Origin: JAEINY01 sp942490535
GTDB taxonomy: Bacteria > Bacteroidota > Bacteroidia > Bacteroidales > Marinilabiliaceae
Direction of reading: 5' to 3'
Assembly: GCA_942490535.1 (NCBI GenBank)
Contig: CALNXQ010000001.1
Span: 62,001 to 126,000 of the forward strand
Length of the DNA stretch: 64,000 nt
Of the stretch, positions 25,532 to 34,099 are shown one piece after another; within the stretch, counting starts at the first letter, position 1, and every line of letters begins with the position of its first letter. A model generated the notes under the pieces. That model searched no databases, had not been told where the DNA came from, and saw only the letters and a program-made list of their open reading frames with translations. Both the position numbers and the translations under genes were made by a program.

Positions 25532-26650
25532 TTAGTTTTCAAAATTATAAATGAGGGGTATGGATACGGTAAAAGATTGGTCGCGGGTAATTAAAACCTC
25601 TTTATCGGTAAAATAGGTATAGCGTTTCTTGATGTTTTCCAAGCCAACCTTGTGAGACACATGCCGCACCGGTTTTTTAACCAGTTGATTATCTACTTCA
25701 ATAAAACCGGGTTTGCGTTCAAAATTATTGCGCACAGTAATGTAAGGTTTCCCGTTGCCTTCGATCTCTATTTTCAGAGGTTTATCATCTGAAAACTGAT
25801 TGTGTTTAACGGCGTTTTCAACCAGCAGCTGCAAGGTCATCGGCGGGATAAAAGTGTTGTGAATGGGTTCGGGCAGGTTAACAGTGACTTGCAAAGCATT
25901 TTCAAACCGGATTTGAAGCAGAAAAATATAGGCTTTGATAAAGTTTAATTCATCTTCCACCCGTACCAAATCTTTTTGGTGACTCTTTAAAATGTAGGAA
26001 AAAGTTTGTGCAAATTTACGGATGAATCCTTCTGTAGTAGCGGCATCCCGGTGAATGAGCGAGGCGATGGTGTTGAGGGTGTTAAACAGGTAATGAGGGC
26101 TCAATTGGCTTTTCAGAATGTCGTATTGCAGCTTCAGACGTTGGCGCACCATCTGCTCACTTTCAATATTGGCCTGGATATAGCGGGTAAACGAAAACTG
26201 ATACAAATCCACCAGTACAAAAATGAGGTTGGTGACGATGAAGATGATGCCAAACTTCAAAGCTACATCCCATTTATCCTGCAAAAAGACCGCTAGAGTT
26301 TGATTGGGATATTTGATGATGATGAACAGGTTGGAACTGAGCCAGAGCAATACGAGCGTGAGGGCCGTGTTGATGAAAAACTGACCGGTAAAGCGGCCTG
26401 CTGTGCCGGATACCCAGGGCCATACCCGGTTGAGTCCCCGGCCGGTTAAGCTCAACAGGGCAAAAATGACCCAGGCGCTTAAGATGAAGAACGATAAGGT
26501 ATCTAATTGTTGCGGAGCCTGTGGTAAGATCCCAAACTCACTGTAAAAAAGATAAATGAATGCCAGCACCCCGTAAAGCGTGCTGACACCAACTTGAATC
26601 AAAAGTTTCTTCGATGAATAAAATGGAGCTCCCGTACTGATGGCCATCAT
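25532..26650 (-). CDS. LytS-type sensor histidine kinase (intact)
   Basis: A 372-residue kinase with about four membrane helices in residues 15-155 and a His_kinase domain after that. The phosphoacceptor is His186 in SQLSPHYLFNTLN. The ATP-binding N-box LLVENAVKHN and the lid HKVGLENIKKR are intact. It is the first gene of a set with the degenerate kinase (107 bases on) and the LytTR regulator. This is the likely phosphodonor for that regulator. The signal it senses is unknown, and there is no large extracytoplasmic domain. Confidence 0.9.
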   Translation of the reverse strand: MMAISTGAPFYSSKKLLIQVGVSTLYGVLAFIYLFYSEFGILPQAPQQLDTLSFFILSAWVIFALLSLTGRGLNRVWPWVSGTAGRFTGQFFINTALTLVLLWLSSNLFIIIKYPNQTLAVFLQDKWDVALKFGIIFIVTNLIFVLVDLYQFSFTRYIQANIESEQMVRQRLKLQYDILKSQLSPHYLFNTLNTIASLIHRDAATTEGFIRKFAQTFSYILKSHQKDLVRVEDELNFIKAYIFLLQIRFENALQVTVNLPEPIHNTFIPPMTLQLLVENAVKHNQFSDDKPLKIEIEGNGKPYITVRNNFERKPGFIEVDNQLVKKPVRHVSHKVGLENIKKRYTYFTDKEVLITRDQSFTVSIPLIYNFEN

Positions 26651-26761
26651 ATTTTATACCATTTTTATAAAGTAATTCCTCTGTGTAACGCCGATGCTTA
26701 ACCAAAGTGGCTTGGCACGTGAAGCGTACCAAAGCCGCACCTGGGTTCGCTAGCGGTATTG

Positions 26762-28525
26762 TTAGCGTAATGTTTTTAAAATTCTGTTTTTCTCGTATTC
26801 CGAATCCAAATCCTTCGTCAACGATTTGAAGATGTAAGTTACGGAAGAATTTTCGGCTGGCAAATGGGGGGTCAAACGAACCATCAGCGCTGCTTTTTCC
26901 ACATCCACATCAATTTGTTGAGTGGCTTCGATCACTTTCACAATCAATTGTTCGTTGAGTTCAGGGCGATCAATCACCAGGCGCAGTAGCTCTTCGATGG
27001 TGCTGTTTTGATCCATACGACTAATGACCTGGAAGAACTGATCGTAATTATAGGTCGATAATGGAAACTGCTTGATGATTTGACGAAGTACTGCCCCGGT
27101 GCCATGTTGATAATCGGAAAGAAGTCGCATACACTCCTTTAGCAATCGATTCATGGCTTCATCATTCAGCTTATTGTGATTGAGTAAATCCAACATCACA
27201 TTGTAAGCTTCCATTTCGCTGTCCAGGCCACTGAGTACTTCAAAGTAAGCCTCGATCACTTCAGGATCGTTGATGAACAGTTTATTGGCCCGTCGTAAAA
27301 TTAATCCGCGCTGACTATTGGATGAGATGCCATTGGAGGTTTCCAGATAAGTAACCAGACTTTGTTTATCCGTTTTGGCGGGCTTGCCGCTTAATTGTGA
27401 ATCCAGCAAGGCATTGGTGATTTCACCCTTTAAAATATGGTAATGGTCTGCCATGTTTTCCAAGACGTGACGGAAATGCGCCATCACCTGATCATTTTTG
27501 GGTAGGTGGGGAATGGCCATTAACAACACGGCGCCCTTTTCACGCTCGGCTGAGAACTCATCCACTGATTCCAGCAGGCGGATCCAGGTGTTATCGGATA
27601 AGGTTTGGGTCATCATCAGGTCCTTCAGAACATTCCCTTTTTCGGAGTTGATTTCCATGTCATCAATGATGTCAAAGTAATTCTTACGGATACCAAAGGC
27701 ATCATTATACTGTTTATTCACCAAGCGTAAGGTCGATCCACGTTCGGTATTGTAATCATGGGTGGCAGTGGCACTCAGAAGCGCGGTTAATTGAGCATCA
27801 TTCAATTTATAGTTTTCAAGAAGGTAGCGCAGTAAAGTGCCTTTGGTACTATTGGAGGCAATGGTTTCCACGGCTTCTATCACGGGGATTAAATCCTCGC
27901 TTTTTAGGGTGTTGTCAAAGATCAATGTCTTAAAATAGGTATTGGTGGACGCCCGGCGGGTGATGGTATGTGTTTCCACGGAAAAGAAACTCCACGATGT
28001 GGTATGACTGCTGGTGGAAGATGGCAGGTTATCCACCAGTTCCATGAAACCACCTATTCCTCTGGAGGTGTAGATGTGACGCACACGTGATTCAATGCCC
28101 AATTCACTGCGCTTCACGATGTCGGGCAATACTTCACCCAACCATTTTTTGCCTTCCGGTTCAAAATTGGTTTTTGATTTGCCCACATAATAGTCGTACG
28201 ACAAAGTGCCTTTTTGATCGGCATGAATATACAAGCGCCGGTTATTGCCAAAGGCTGTTTTATTAATTTCCACAAAACCGTTGGGCGAGATACCGGTAAT
28301 CATTTTATCATCGCTGGATAGTTCAACGATGCCTTCGTATTTGAGGTCGAAAGGAAAATCACTGGTTTCGCCGAAGCTCACCCGGTTGTTATTCACAATA
28401 ATGATGTTCCTGTTGGTTCGGGGCCGATCATCGGCCTGGGCCGTAAAAGCAGTCAATAAAAAGGTCAGGCATCCGATGAAGGTGGAAACTACCCGAAAGT
28501 TGAGATGTGTAGAGGTCCGTTTCAT
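26762..28525 (-). CDS. Exported alpha-solenoid protein
   Basis: A 587-residue protein from the ATG at 28525 (a TTG three codons earlier is in frame). Residues ~1-32 form a signal peptide ending TAQA. A small N-terminal beta-rich domain (~40-125) is followed by a chain of helical repeats of about 45-50 residues from ~180 to the end, each with a pattern like SEKGxxLxxLL or EREKGAVLLMAI. These repeats resemble those seen in Bacteroidota proteins near BlaR/anti-sigma-type genes. It probably acts as a binding scaffold in the periplasm. It lies just upstream of the LytS/LytTR set on the same strand. The function is unknown. Confidence 0.7.
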   Translation of the reverse strand: MKRTSTHLNFRVVSTFIGCLTFLLTAFTAQADDRPRTNRNIIIVNNNRVSFGETSDFPFDLKYEGIVELSSDDKMITGISPNGFVEINKTAFGNNRRLYIHADQKGTLSYDYYVGKSKTNFEPEGKKWLGEVLPDIVKRSELGIESRVRHIYTSRGIGGFMELVDNLPSSTSSHTTSWSFFSVETHTITRRASTNTYFKTLIFDNTLKSEDLIPVIEAVETIASNSTKGTLLRYLLENYKLNDAQLTALLSATATHDYNTERGSTLRLVNKQYNDAFGIRKNYFDIIDDMEINSEKGNVLKDLMMTQTLSDNTWIRLLESVDEFSAEREKGAVLLMAIPHLPKNDQVMAHFRHVLENMADHYHILKGEITNALLDSQLSGKPAKTDKQSLVTYLETSNGISSNSQRGLILRRANKLFINDPEVIEAYFEVLSGLDSEMEAYNVMLDLLNHNKLNDEAMNRLLKECMRLLSDYQHGTGAVLRQIIKQFPLSTYNYDQFFQVISRMDQNSTIEELLRLVIDRPELNEQLIVKVIEATQQIDVDVEKAALMVRLTPHLPAENSSVTYIFKSLTKDLDSEYEKNRILKTLR

Positions 28526-28703
28526 ATCTGTCAAGTTTAGTCTTTTTTCAGTTTATTCTAATACAATGATAAAACATGAAACCAGCGAAAAAAAATGAAA
28601 TGACATGAGTTGTCGGTTTTATGTAGTCAATTGCAGAAGGGGGGTATTAAATGCAGGTTATAAGGAGCAGGGAGCAATTAATAATTAACAGGGTGGTGAG
28701 ATG

Positions 28704-28976
28704 GTGTTGTCCGGAGAGATGGCGACATCTTCCAGGTGAGTAGAGGTACCGTTTTATTTTGCAGAGACATTTCTCTAGAATATAAAGGTATTGTTTAGGA
28801 GTGTAGAGGTATCTCTGCAAAGCATAGCGATGTCTCTATAGAGTGTAGCGGTATCTCTGCAAAGCGAAAAAGCACTGTTTTATGGCAAAGCGGTATCTTC
28901 CAATAAAAGAGAAGCGTCGTTGCAAGGCTTTAGGGCATCTCTTAAAAGCAAGAACGTGTTTCTGGTCGCTCTAGAG
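28704..28976. repeat. Array of thirteen degenerate 21-bp repeats
   Basis: Units begin every 21 bases at 28704, 28725, 28746 and so on to 28956, with no register slip. A typical unit begins GTATCTCTGCAAAG and ends with a TAGCG or TAGAG block. Conserved features are a purine-pyrimidine-AT start, a TCTCT or TTCC block at positions 4-9, an A-rich middle and the AG(C/A)G end. Several units contain short palindromes such as CTCTATAGAG and CTCTAGAG. Stops occur in all frames read through the array, so it is not a peptide repeat. It fills about half of the 560-base gap between the solenoid gene and the aldo/keto reductase. No other feature except a terminator at 28985-29025 is seen there. Confidence 0.75.
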
Positions 28977-28984
28977 GGGGAAAA

Positions 28985-29025
28985 AAGAGAAAGTCTGGCC
29001 ACCTGAAAATGGTGGACAGACTTTT
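28985..29025 (-). terminator. Terminator after the aldo/keto reductase
   Basis: AAGTCTGgCCACC and GGTGGaCAGACTT form a 13-position stem with one mismatch and a 7-base loop. On the minus strand it is followed by TTCTCTTTTTT. Confidence 0.8.
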
Positions 29026-29085
29026 TCATGCTCTCTGAACGCTTCTATTCATGAGAGGTTTGAAATTAGGTGTTTTGAAGGATGC

Positions 29086-30087
29086 TTAATGTTTGGTCGG
29101 CTTCAAAATAATTTCAATGTGCTGCAGCTCTTCCACTGAGAAATGCAGGTTACCCAAAGCCCCCAGGTTATTGTATAGTTGTTCCACCGAGGAAGCACCA
29201 ATCAGGACCGAGGTGATGCGTTTATCTTTCAAGAGCCAGGCAATGGCCATTTGAGCCAGCGACTGACCCCGTTTTTGCGCCAACTCATTCAATTGAATAA
29301 TTGCTTTTCTGCGTACATCGGTAAAAGCAGATTCCTGTAAAAAGCCATGTTCCTTGGCCATGCGCGAATCGGCTGGAATGTCATTTATATAGCGATCGGT
29401 TAACAAGCCTTGGGCCAGGGGTGAAAAGGGAATGCAACCCACACCGCGTTTGTCCAATACTTCCAGTAATCCATCTTCCACCCAGCGGTCAAACATGTTA
29501 TAGCGCGGTTGGTGAATGAGGCAAGGGGTACCCATCTCGCGGAGCATGGATTCGGCTTTTTGCATTTGCAAGGCGGAATAGTTGGAGAGTCCGATGTAGA
29601 GTGCTTTTCCCTGGCGCACGATCAGATCCAGTGCGGCCATGGTTTCTTCCAGCGGCGTATCCGGATCGGGGCGGTGGTGGTAAAAAATATCCACATACTC
29701 CAGGTTCATGCGTTTCAGGCTCTGATCGAGGCTGGACACCAGGTACTTTTTGGAGCCCCACTCACCGTATGGTCCGGGCCACATGTAATAACCGGCTTTG
29801 GTGGAGATGACCATCTCATCGCGGTAGCTTTTCAAGTGACGATGCAGTACTTTGCCAAAGGTCTCCTCTGCTGATCCGGGCTCAGGTCCATAGTTATTGG
29901 CCAGGTCAAAATGGGTGATGCCATTGTCGAAGGCATGAAACAGGATGTCCTTGGCCGTATCGAACACATCCACCGATCCAAAGTTATGCCACAAACCCAG
30001 CGACAAGGCGGATAGTTTAATCCCGCTGCGGCCGCAACGGTTGTAAGTCATTTTGTCGTATCTGTTTTTTGATGCCAGATGGTTCAT
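29086..30087 (-). CDS. Aldo/keto reductase (YghZ/Gpr-like)
   Basis: A 333-residue NADPH-dependent aldo/keto reductase with a TIM barrel. The subfamily signature NNYGPEPGSAEE and the preceding FDLANNYG mark the YghZ/glyceraldehyde-3-phosphate reductase group. The catalytic tetrad residues Asp (FDLA), Tyr (NNYG), Lys (STKAGY) and His (YHHRPDP) are visible. The likely role is detoxification of small aldehydes such as methylglyoxal; the substrate is inferred only. It starts 12 bases after the M64 peptidase gene ends, so the two are co-transcribed. Confidence 0.9.
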   Translation of the reverse strand: MNHLASKNRYDKMTYNRCGRSGIKLSALSLGLWHNFGSVDVFDTAKDILFHAFDNGITHFDLANNYGPEPGSAEETFGKVLHRHLKSYRDEMVISTKAGYYMWPGPYGEWGSKKYLVSSLDQSLKRMNLEYVDIFYHHRPDPDTPLEETMAALDLIVRQGKALYIGLSNYSALQMQKAESMLREMGTPCLIHQPRYNMFDRWVEDGLLEVLDKRGVGCIPFSPLAQGLLTDRYINDIPADSRMAKEHGFLQESAFTDVRRKAIIQLNELAQKRGQSLAQMAIAWLLKDKRITSVLIGASSVEQLYNNLGALGNLHFSVEELQHIEIILKPTKH

Positions 30088-30099
30088 AGTTATCAGGTT

Positions 30100-31380
30100 T
30101 TATTCTGTTATAAATTTAATGGTTTTTCCGATGGCGTCCTGGCAGACCGGACAAAAACCATCTGCCTCATTGGATTTCATGCGGCAATTGATGGCGGACC
30201 GGTAAATGCCATTTTTCACATAGCCGCCTCCTTCGAATACGCCGAGTTGGTTTAGGTAAGGCGATTGGTCGGGCGTGGGGATGGGTAAATCAGCAGGTAG
30301 CTGGTTTTTCCATTTTTTATCAAAATCAACCAGGGTTGTCAGGTTGGGTTGCCAGGGCTCCACCGAAAGGTTGAAGAAATTCTCATAGGCCACATTCGAG
30401 GTGAAATACTCATCTGCCAGTCCCGCTAAGCCATGGCCCAGCTCATGCACAAATACTTTCTCCGAAAGGGCATGATCAGCGGTAACGATTGAAAAATGGT
30501 TGTAGATACCACCACCGCCATATTTGTTGGAGTTGACCAGCACGATAATGTGGTCATAGGGCGCACAAGCGGCATAATTGCGGATGCTGATCACATCTTC
30601 CGTTTCCAGGTAGCGATCGATATTAAAAGTGTTAAAGGTGGAATTGATGGCTGTCTGTACCCATTTCTGCTTGCCCGGCAGGTCTGTGCCTTCGTCCACG
30701 GAGGGGGAGCCAACGGCCCAGATGTTAATGCGTTCTTTCCATTCATCAAAGGGGGCTTGTGTCAATAAATACATTGCCAGGCGCCGGGCATCGGCTTCAA
30801 ATTTTGCCAGCTGATCAGCTTTGTAACCTTCAGCAATGAAAACAAGATCCAGGTTTTGTGCTGGGGGGCCATTGTTGATGAGTTGTTTTACATTAACAGG
30901 CGGAACGGGATTTTTGCTGATGTTGGGATGATTCGGGTCAATCTCCGTGGTAAACACCGGTTCAAACGTGCCATTAAGCCTTCTGGCTTCCAGGCAAAAC
31001 GTAACGGTTGTTTTGGGATAGGGAAAGGTCACCGTTTGGTGAAACGCTTTTTGTGTGGATTGAGCCTCAGGGGTGGTTTGCCATTCTTCAAACAGGGTTG
31101 AGAAACCTCTGGAGTATAAGGTATCCTGTTTTTTTTTATCCGTAATAAAGAATTGGTATTCGCCCAGATTGAGCGTGTCAAGAAGGTTTGTTTGCGATCC
31201 CCCCCAATGGGGCTCTTGAGATACCTTTTGCAGATAGATGGCTTGCGTTTTGTTGTTGCCGGCCAGCACCAAATCGATGCGCATCGCTCCTTCCTCAAAA
31301 TGACGATCAAAGTCCGATTGCGCATTTAAACAACCAGAGGTCAATAAAAAAATGAGACTATGTATCAGAAATAGCTTCAT
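30100..31380 (-). CDS. M64 family metallopeptidase, secreted
   Basis: A 426-residue zinc peptidase of the IgA peptidase M64 family. The start is taken as the ATG at 31380, which opens a signal peptide (about 20 residues); the in-frame ATG at 31473 would add a non-signal extension. An N-terminal domain (about 25-155) precedes the catalytic domain. The zinc motif HELGH is at 312-316 and is followed by GLADEY. A C-terminal Cys pair (CPVCQ) and a Cys at CRMKS may stabilise the fold. The substrate is unknown; the family name does not prove IgA cleavage. First gene of a two-gene unit with the aldo/keto reductase. Confidence 0.87.
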   Translation of the reverse strand: MKLFLIHSLIFLLTSGCLNAQSDFDRHFEEGAMRIDLVLAGNNKTQAIYLQKVSQEPHWGGSQTNLLDTLNLGEYQFFITDKKKQDTLYSRGFSTLFEEWQTTPEAQSTQKAFHQTVTFPYPKTTVTFCLEARRLNGTFEPVFTTEIDPNHPNISKNPVPPVNVKQLINNGPPAQNLDLVFIAEGYKADQLAKFEADARRLAMYLLTQAPFDEWKERINIWAVGSPSVDEGTDLPGKQKWVQTAINSTFNTFNIDRYLETEDVISIRNYAACAPYDHIIVLVNSNKYGGGGIYNHFSIVTADHALSEKVFVHELGHGLAGLADEYFTSNVAYENFFNLSVEPWQPNLTTLVDFDKKWKNQLPADLPIPTPDQSPYLNQLGVFEGGGYVKNGIYRSAINCRMKSNEADGFCPVCQDAIGKTIKFITE

Positions 31381-31441
31381 ACTTGCTTTCTTTAAGGACG
31401 ATTTTCGTAAAATTAACGGTTTTTTAGTTGATAAATAAGCA

Positions 31442-31458
31442 GATCCTTCGAAAGGATC
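31442..31458. promoter_or_regulatory. Palindrome in the M64/MscS divergent promoter region
   Basis: GATCCTT-CGA-AAGGATC is a perfect 7-bp inverted repeat in the 98-base gap between the two divergent genes, 21 bases before the MscS ATG. It could be an operator. Confidence 0.35.
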
Positions 31459-31478
31459 ATTTAAATTAATCAAAACAT

Positions 31479-32753
31479 ATGAATACGAAAGGGTACGACA
31501 GTCAGATTAATGACTGGATTCAAGGTATTTTAGTCGATTCGGGATTCAATAGCTATGGTGCCAGCATTGTAAATGCGGCATTCTGGGCTATTGGTGTGGT
31601 GCTGTTGAGTTTTCTCACCAGTAAAATTACGAAATACTACATACTAAGGGTGATTGAGAAGATTATACGCAAAACGAAATCCAAGTATGATGATTACCTC
31701 ATTGAACGCAACGTATTTCAACGCCTCTCTCAATTGGCACCGGCCATTGTGATTTATCTATTTAGCGGCCTTGTTTTTCACGATTTCCCCTCGGCAGGGC
31801 ATGTCGTTAAGAATGGCGCACTGATCTACCTGGTGCTGGTTTTTATGTGGACGCTGAATGCCTTGTTAAATGTGGTTCAGGATATTTATAACAATTTGCC
31901 ATTTGCCAATGAGCGGCCCATCAAAGGCTATATTCAGGTTATTCAGATCGTGGTGTACTTTTTATTGTCGCTGGTGGTCATTTCCATCATCTTTGATAAG
32001 AACCTGACAGCCTTATTTACCGGTTTAGGTGCCGTGGCGGCCATCCTGCTATTAATTTTTAAGGATACCATTCTGGGCTTGGTGGCAGGCATTCAGTTGG
32101 CGGCCAATAAAATGGTGCGGGTGGGGGATTGGATTAGCATGCCCTCGCACAATGCCGATGGAACGGTGTTGGAAATAACGCTTAATACCGTAAAAATTCA
32201 AAACTGGGATCAAACCATATCCACTGTGCCCACTTATGCCTTGGTTTCCGAATCGTTTACCAACTGGCGCGGCATGGAAGAATCCGGAGGAAGACGCATT
32301 AAGCGGGCCATTAACATTGATATGAAAAGTGTGAAATTTTGCTCGCCTGAAATGTTAGCCAAGTACCGGAAAATTCATTTGCTTAAAGATTATATTGAAC
32401 GAAAGGATGAGGAGATTATTAACTATAATAAGGAGTTAGGCGTTGATGAAAGTGTAACCGTTAATGGACGAAGAATGACTAACCTGGGTGTGTTCAGGCA
32501 CTATTTGGAGGCTTATTTGCGCAATCATCCCAAAGTGCATAACGACATGACTTTTTTAGTACGTCATCTGCAATCCTCTGAAAAAGGATTACCCATCGAG
32601 ATTTACGTGTTTAGCAATGATCAGGCCTGGGCTAATTATGAGGCACTTCAGGCCGATATTTTTGATCATGTATTAGCCGTGATTCAGGAGTTCGAGCTTC
32701 AGGTGTATCAGTTTCCGACGGGGCGCGATTTACAACCTCTTCTTGCAAAATAA
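31479..32753 (+). CDS. Mechanosensitive ion channel, MscS family (YbdG-like)
   Basis: A 424-residue inner-membrane channel that should open under membrane tension and protect against osmotic downshock. Four or five helices occupy residues ~20-190. The pore-lining TM3 is around 180-210 with ALFTGLGAVAAILLLIFKD, followed by the beta domain (VRVGDWISMP, NWDQTISTVP). The long C-terminal cytoplasmic domain with an insert resembles YbdG rather than MscS proper. It is divergent from the M64 peptidase gene. Confidence 0.92.
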   Translation: MNTKGYDSQINDWIQGILVDSGFNSYGASIVNAAFWAIGVVLLSFLTSKITKYYILRVIEKIIRKTKSKYDDYLIERNVFQRLSQLAPAIVIYLFSGLVFHDFPSAGHVVKNGALIYLVLVFMWTLNALLNVVQDIYNNLPFANERPIKGYIQVIQIVVYFLLSLVVISIIFDKNLTALFTGLGAVAAILLLIFKDTILGLVAGIQLAANKMVRVGDWISMPSHNADGTVLEITLNTVKIQNWDQTISTVPTYALVSESFTNWRGMEESGGRRIKRAINIDMKSVKFCSPEMLAKYRKIHLLKDYIERKDEEIINYNKELGVDESVTVNGRRMTNLGVFRHYLEAYLRNHPKVHNDMTFLVRHLQSSEKGLPIEIYVFSNDQAWANYEALQADIFDHVLAVIQEFELQVYQFPTGRDLQPLLAK

Positions 32754-32913
32754 ATGTGTTTTAAAACAGTTATGAATTGTAGTTGAAATTGTAAAATGGA
32801 TTGCTTTGTGGGTTCTAATAGTCAGTTATAGAGGTTAATGGATTGTTTGTTGGGAGTTGCGATTTATAAGGAGAATTGACAAAAGGGACTTATTTCATGA
32901 TAAATATCGTTGG

Positions 32914-32955
32914 ATTAATAGTTTGAATCCCTTATTTTCGTAGCAAACTATTAAT
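32914..32955. promoter_or_regulatory. Perfect 12-bp inverted repeat before the Lrp gene
   Basis: ATTAATAGTTTG at 32914-32925 and CAAACTATTAAT at 32944-32955 are exact reverse complements, and the half-sites start 30 bases apart. A TATTTTCG -7-like box lies in the spacer. The position, 46 bases before the Lrp ATG, suits an autoregulatory operator. Confidence 0.5.
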
Positions 32956-33001
32956 AAAATAGAAGCCAAAGTAACAAATCCTAATAATTGTCATCATAAG
33001 C

Positions 33002-33466
33002 ATGGATAGTAATTTACAAATTGATAGCTTGGATAAGAAGATCTTATCCCTTATCACAAAAAATGCACGAATTCCCTTTCTGGAGGTAGCCAGAGAGTGT
33101 AAGGTGTCTGGAGCGGCCATTCATCAGCGTATTCAACGTTTGATGAACATGGGTGTGATCAAAGGATCGGAATTTATTATCAATCCGGCAAAAATAGGAT
33201 ATCACACTTGTGCATTCATGGGTATCTTTTTGAAGAAGGCCAGTTTGTTTGATAAAGTAGTGAAGATGTTGGAAGAGATTCCGCAAATTGTGGAGTGTCA
33301 TTATACCACAGGTCAGTATGCAATCTTTATTAAGATCTACGCCAAGAATAATGAGCACCTGAAAAGTATTCTTCACGATAAACTGCAAGCCATTGCAGGT
33401 ATTTCGGCCACTGAAACCATTATTTCTCTGGATGAAAATTTCAAGCGCCAGTTACCAATTGAATAA
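33002..33466 (+). CDS. Lrp/AsnC family transcriptional regulator
   Basis: A 154-residue regulator. The N-terminal winged helix (about residues 8-55, DKKILSLITKNARIPFLEVARECKV) binds DNA and the C-terminal RAM/ACT-like domain (about 70-145) binds amino acids and oligomerises into octamers. It is a full-length, single-copy standard form. A perfect 12-bp inverted repeat precedes it and a strong terminator follows 18 bases after the stop, so it is monocistronic and perhaps autoregulated. Ligand and regulon cannot be read. Confidence 0.93.
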   Translation: MDSNLQIDSLDKKILSLITKNARIPFLEVARECKVSGAAIHQRIQRLMNMGVIKGSEFIINPAKIGYHTCAFMGIFLKKASLFDKVVKMLEEIPQIVECHYTTGQYAIFIKIYAKNNEHLKSILHDKLQAIAGISATETIISLDENFKRQLPIE

Positions 33467-33484
33467 CGATTATCACAATACAAG

Positions 33485-33512
33485 AAAACCTGCTGATGAA
33501 GCAGGTTTTTTT
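33485..33512 (+). terminator. Terminator after the Lrp gene
   Basis: AAAACCTGC pairs with GCAGGTTTT around a 7-base loop and runs into a T tract. Confidence 0.9.
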
Positions 33513-33532
33513 ATGTCTAAAAGTGACGTTGT

Positions 33533-34099
33533 TTATTGGGGCAACATCCATTCGCCGTTAATGATTTTGTAGAGTGGTTTTGTGAATCGTTGATGCGCTT
33601 TGGAAACAGTCCTGAACATCTGAGAGTCTTCTACTTGTTTACGCGCTGGCGTATCTTTTGTGTCCAGTAAAACTCTGTCAAATGCGGGTGTTTCCGGTGA
33701 AAGTTTCAAATGAGGCAGGGTGTTTAACGTGGCTGACACCTTAAAATCAGAGGCCTCGATGACTGCTTTTTCCATAAGAAGCGGATGAGCTTCAAAAAAA
33801 TTGAAAGTGTTATCTCCCAGAAATAAATTTAACTCGAATTTCTGAAGCAAAGGAATCTCATAGAAAAAGTGAAACTTTTTGCGCGGATCAATGAGCGATA
33901 GCTGGACACAGTTCCTGCTTTTGTTCACGGGTGCATAGAGTATGTTCCAGTCTAATAGGTCGGCTTCTGGTAAAACTTCCTTAATATATAAGAGTGAGCG
34001 TAAACGCGGTTCTACGATGGTGACAAAATGATCGGAATAATGGTATTCTTGGGCCAGACTGGCAATGGCTTCATGTGATAATTTCATTTTCTCAGACAT
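33533..34099 (-). CDS. Hypothetical protein coupled to the 5'-nucleotidase genes
   Basis: A 188-residue soluble protein if started at the ATG at 34099. That ATG overlaps the stop of the upstream metallophosphatase gene by eight bases (ATGTCTGA), indicating translational coupling. An in-frame ATG at 34153 would lie well inside the upstream gene and is less likely. There is no signal peptide. The sequence is mixed alpha/beta with a polar C-terminal third; I recognise no domain. It is the last gene of a three-gene minus-strand unit. Confidence 0.65.
   Translation of the reverse strand: MSEKMKLSHEAIASLAQEYHYSDHFVTIVEPRLRSLLYIKEVLPEADLLDWNILYAPVNKSRNCVQLSLIDPRKKFHFFYEIPLLQKFELNLFLGDNTFNFFEAHPLLMEKAVIEASDFKVSATLNTLPHLKLSPETPAFDRVLLDTKDTPARKQVEDSQMFRTVSKAHQRFTKPLYKIINGEWMLPQ

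Noticed and set aside
28704..28976. CRISPR array
   Set aside because: There are no identical repeats with unique spacers, the period is only 21 bases, all of it is degenerate, and no cas gene is in the window.
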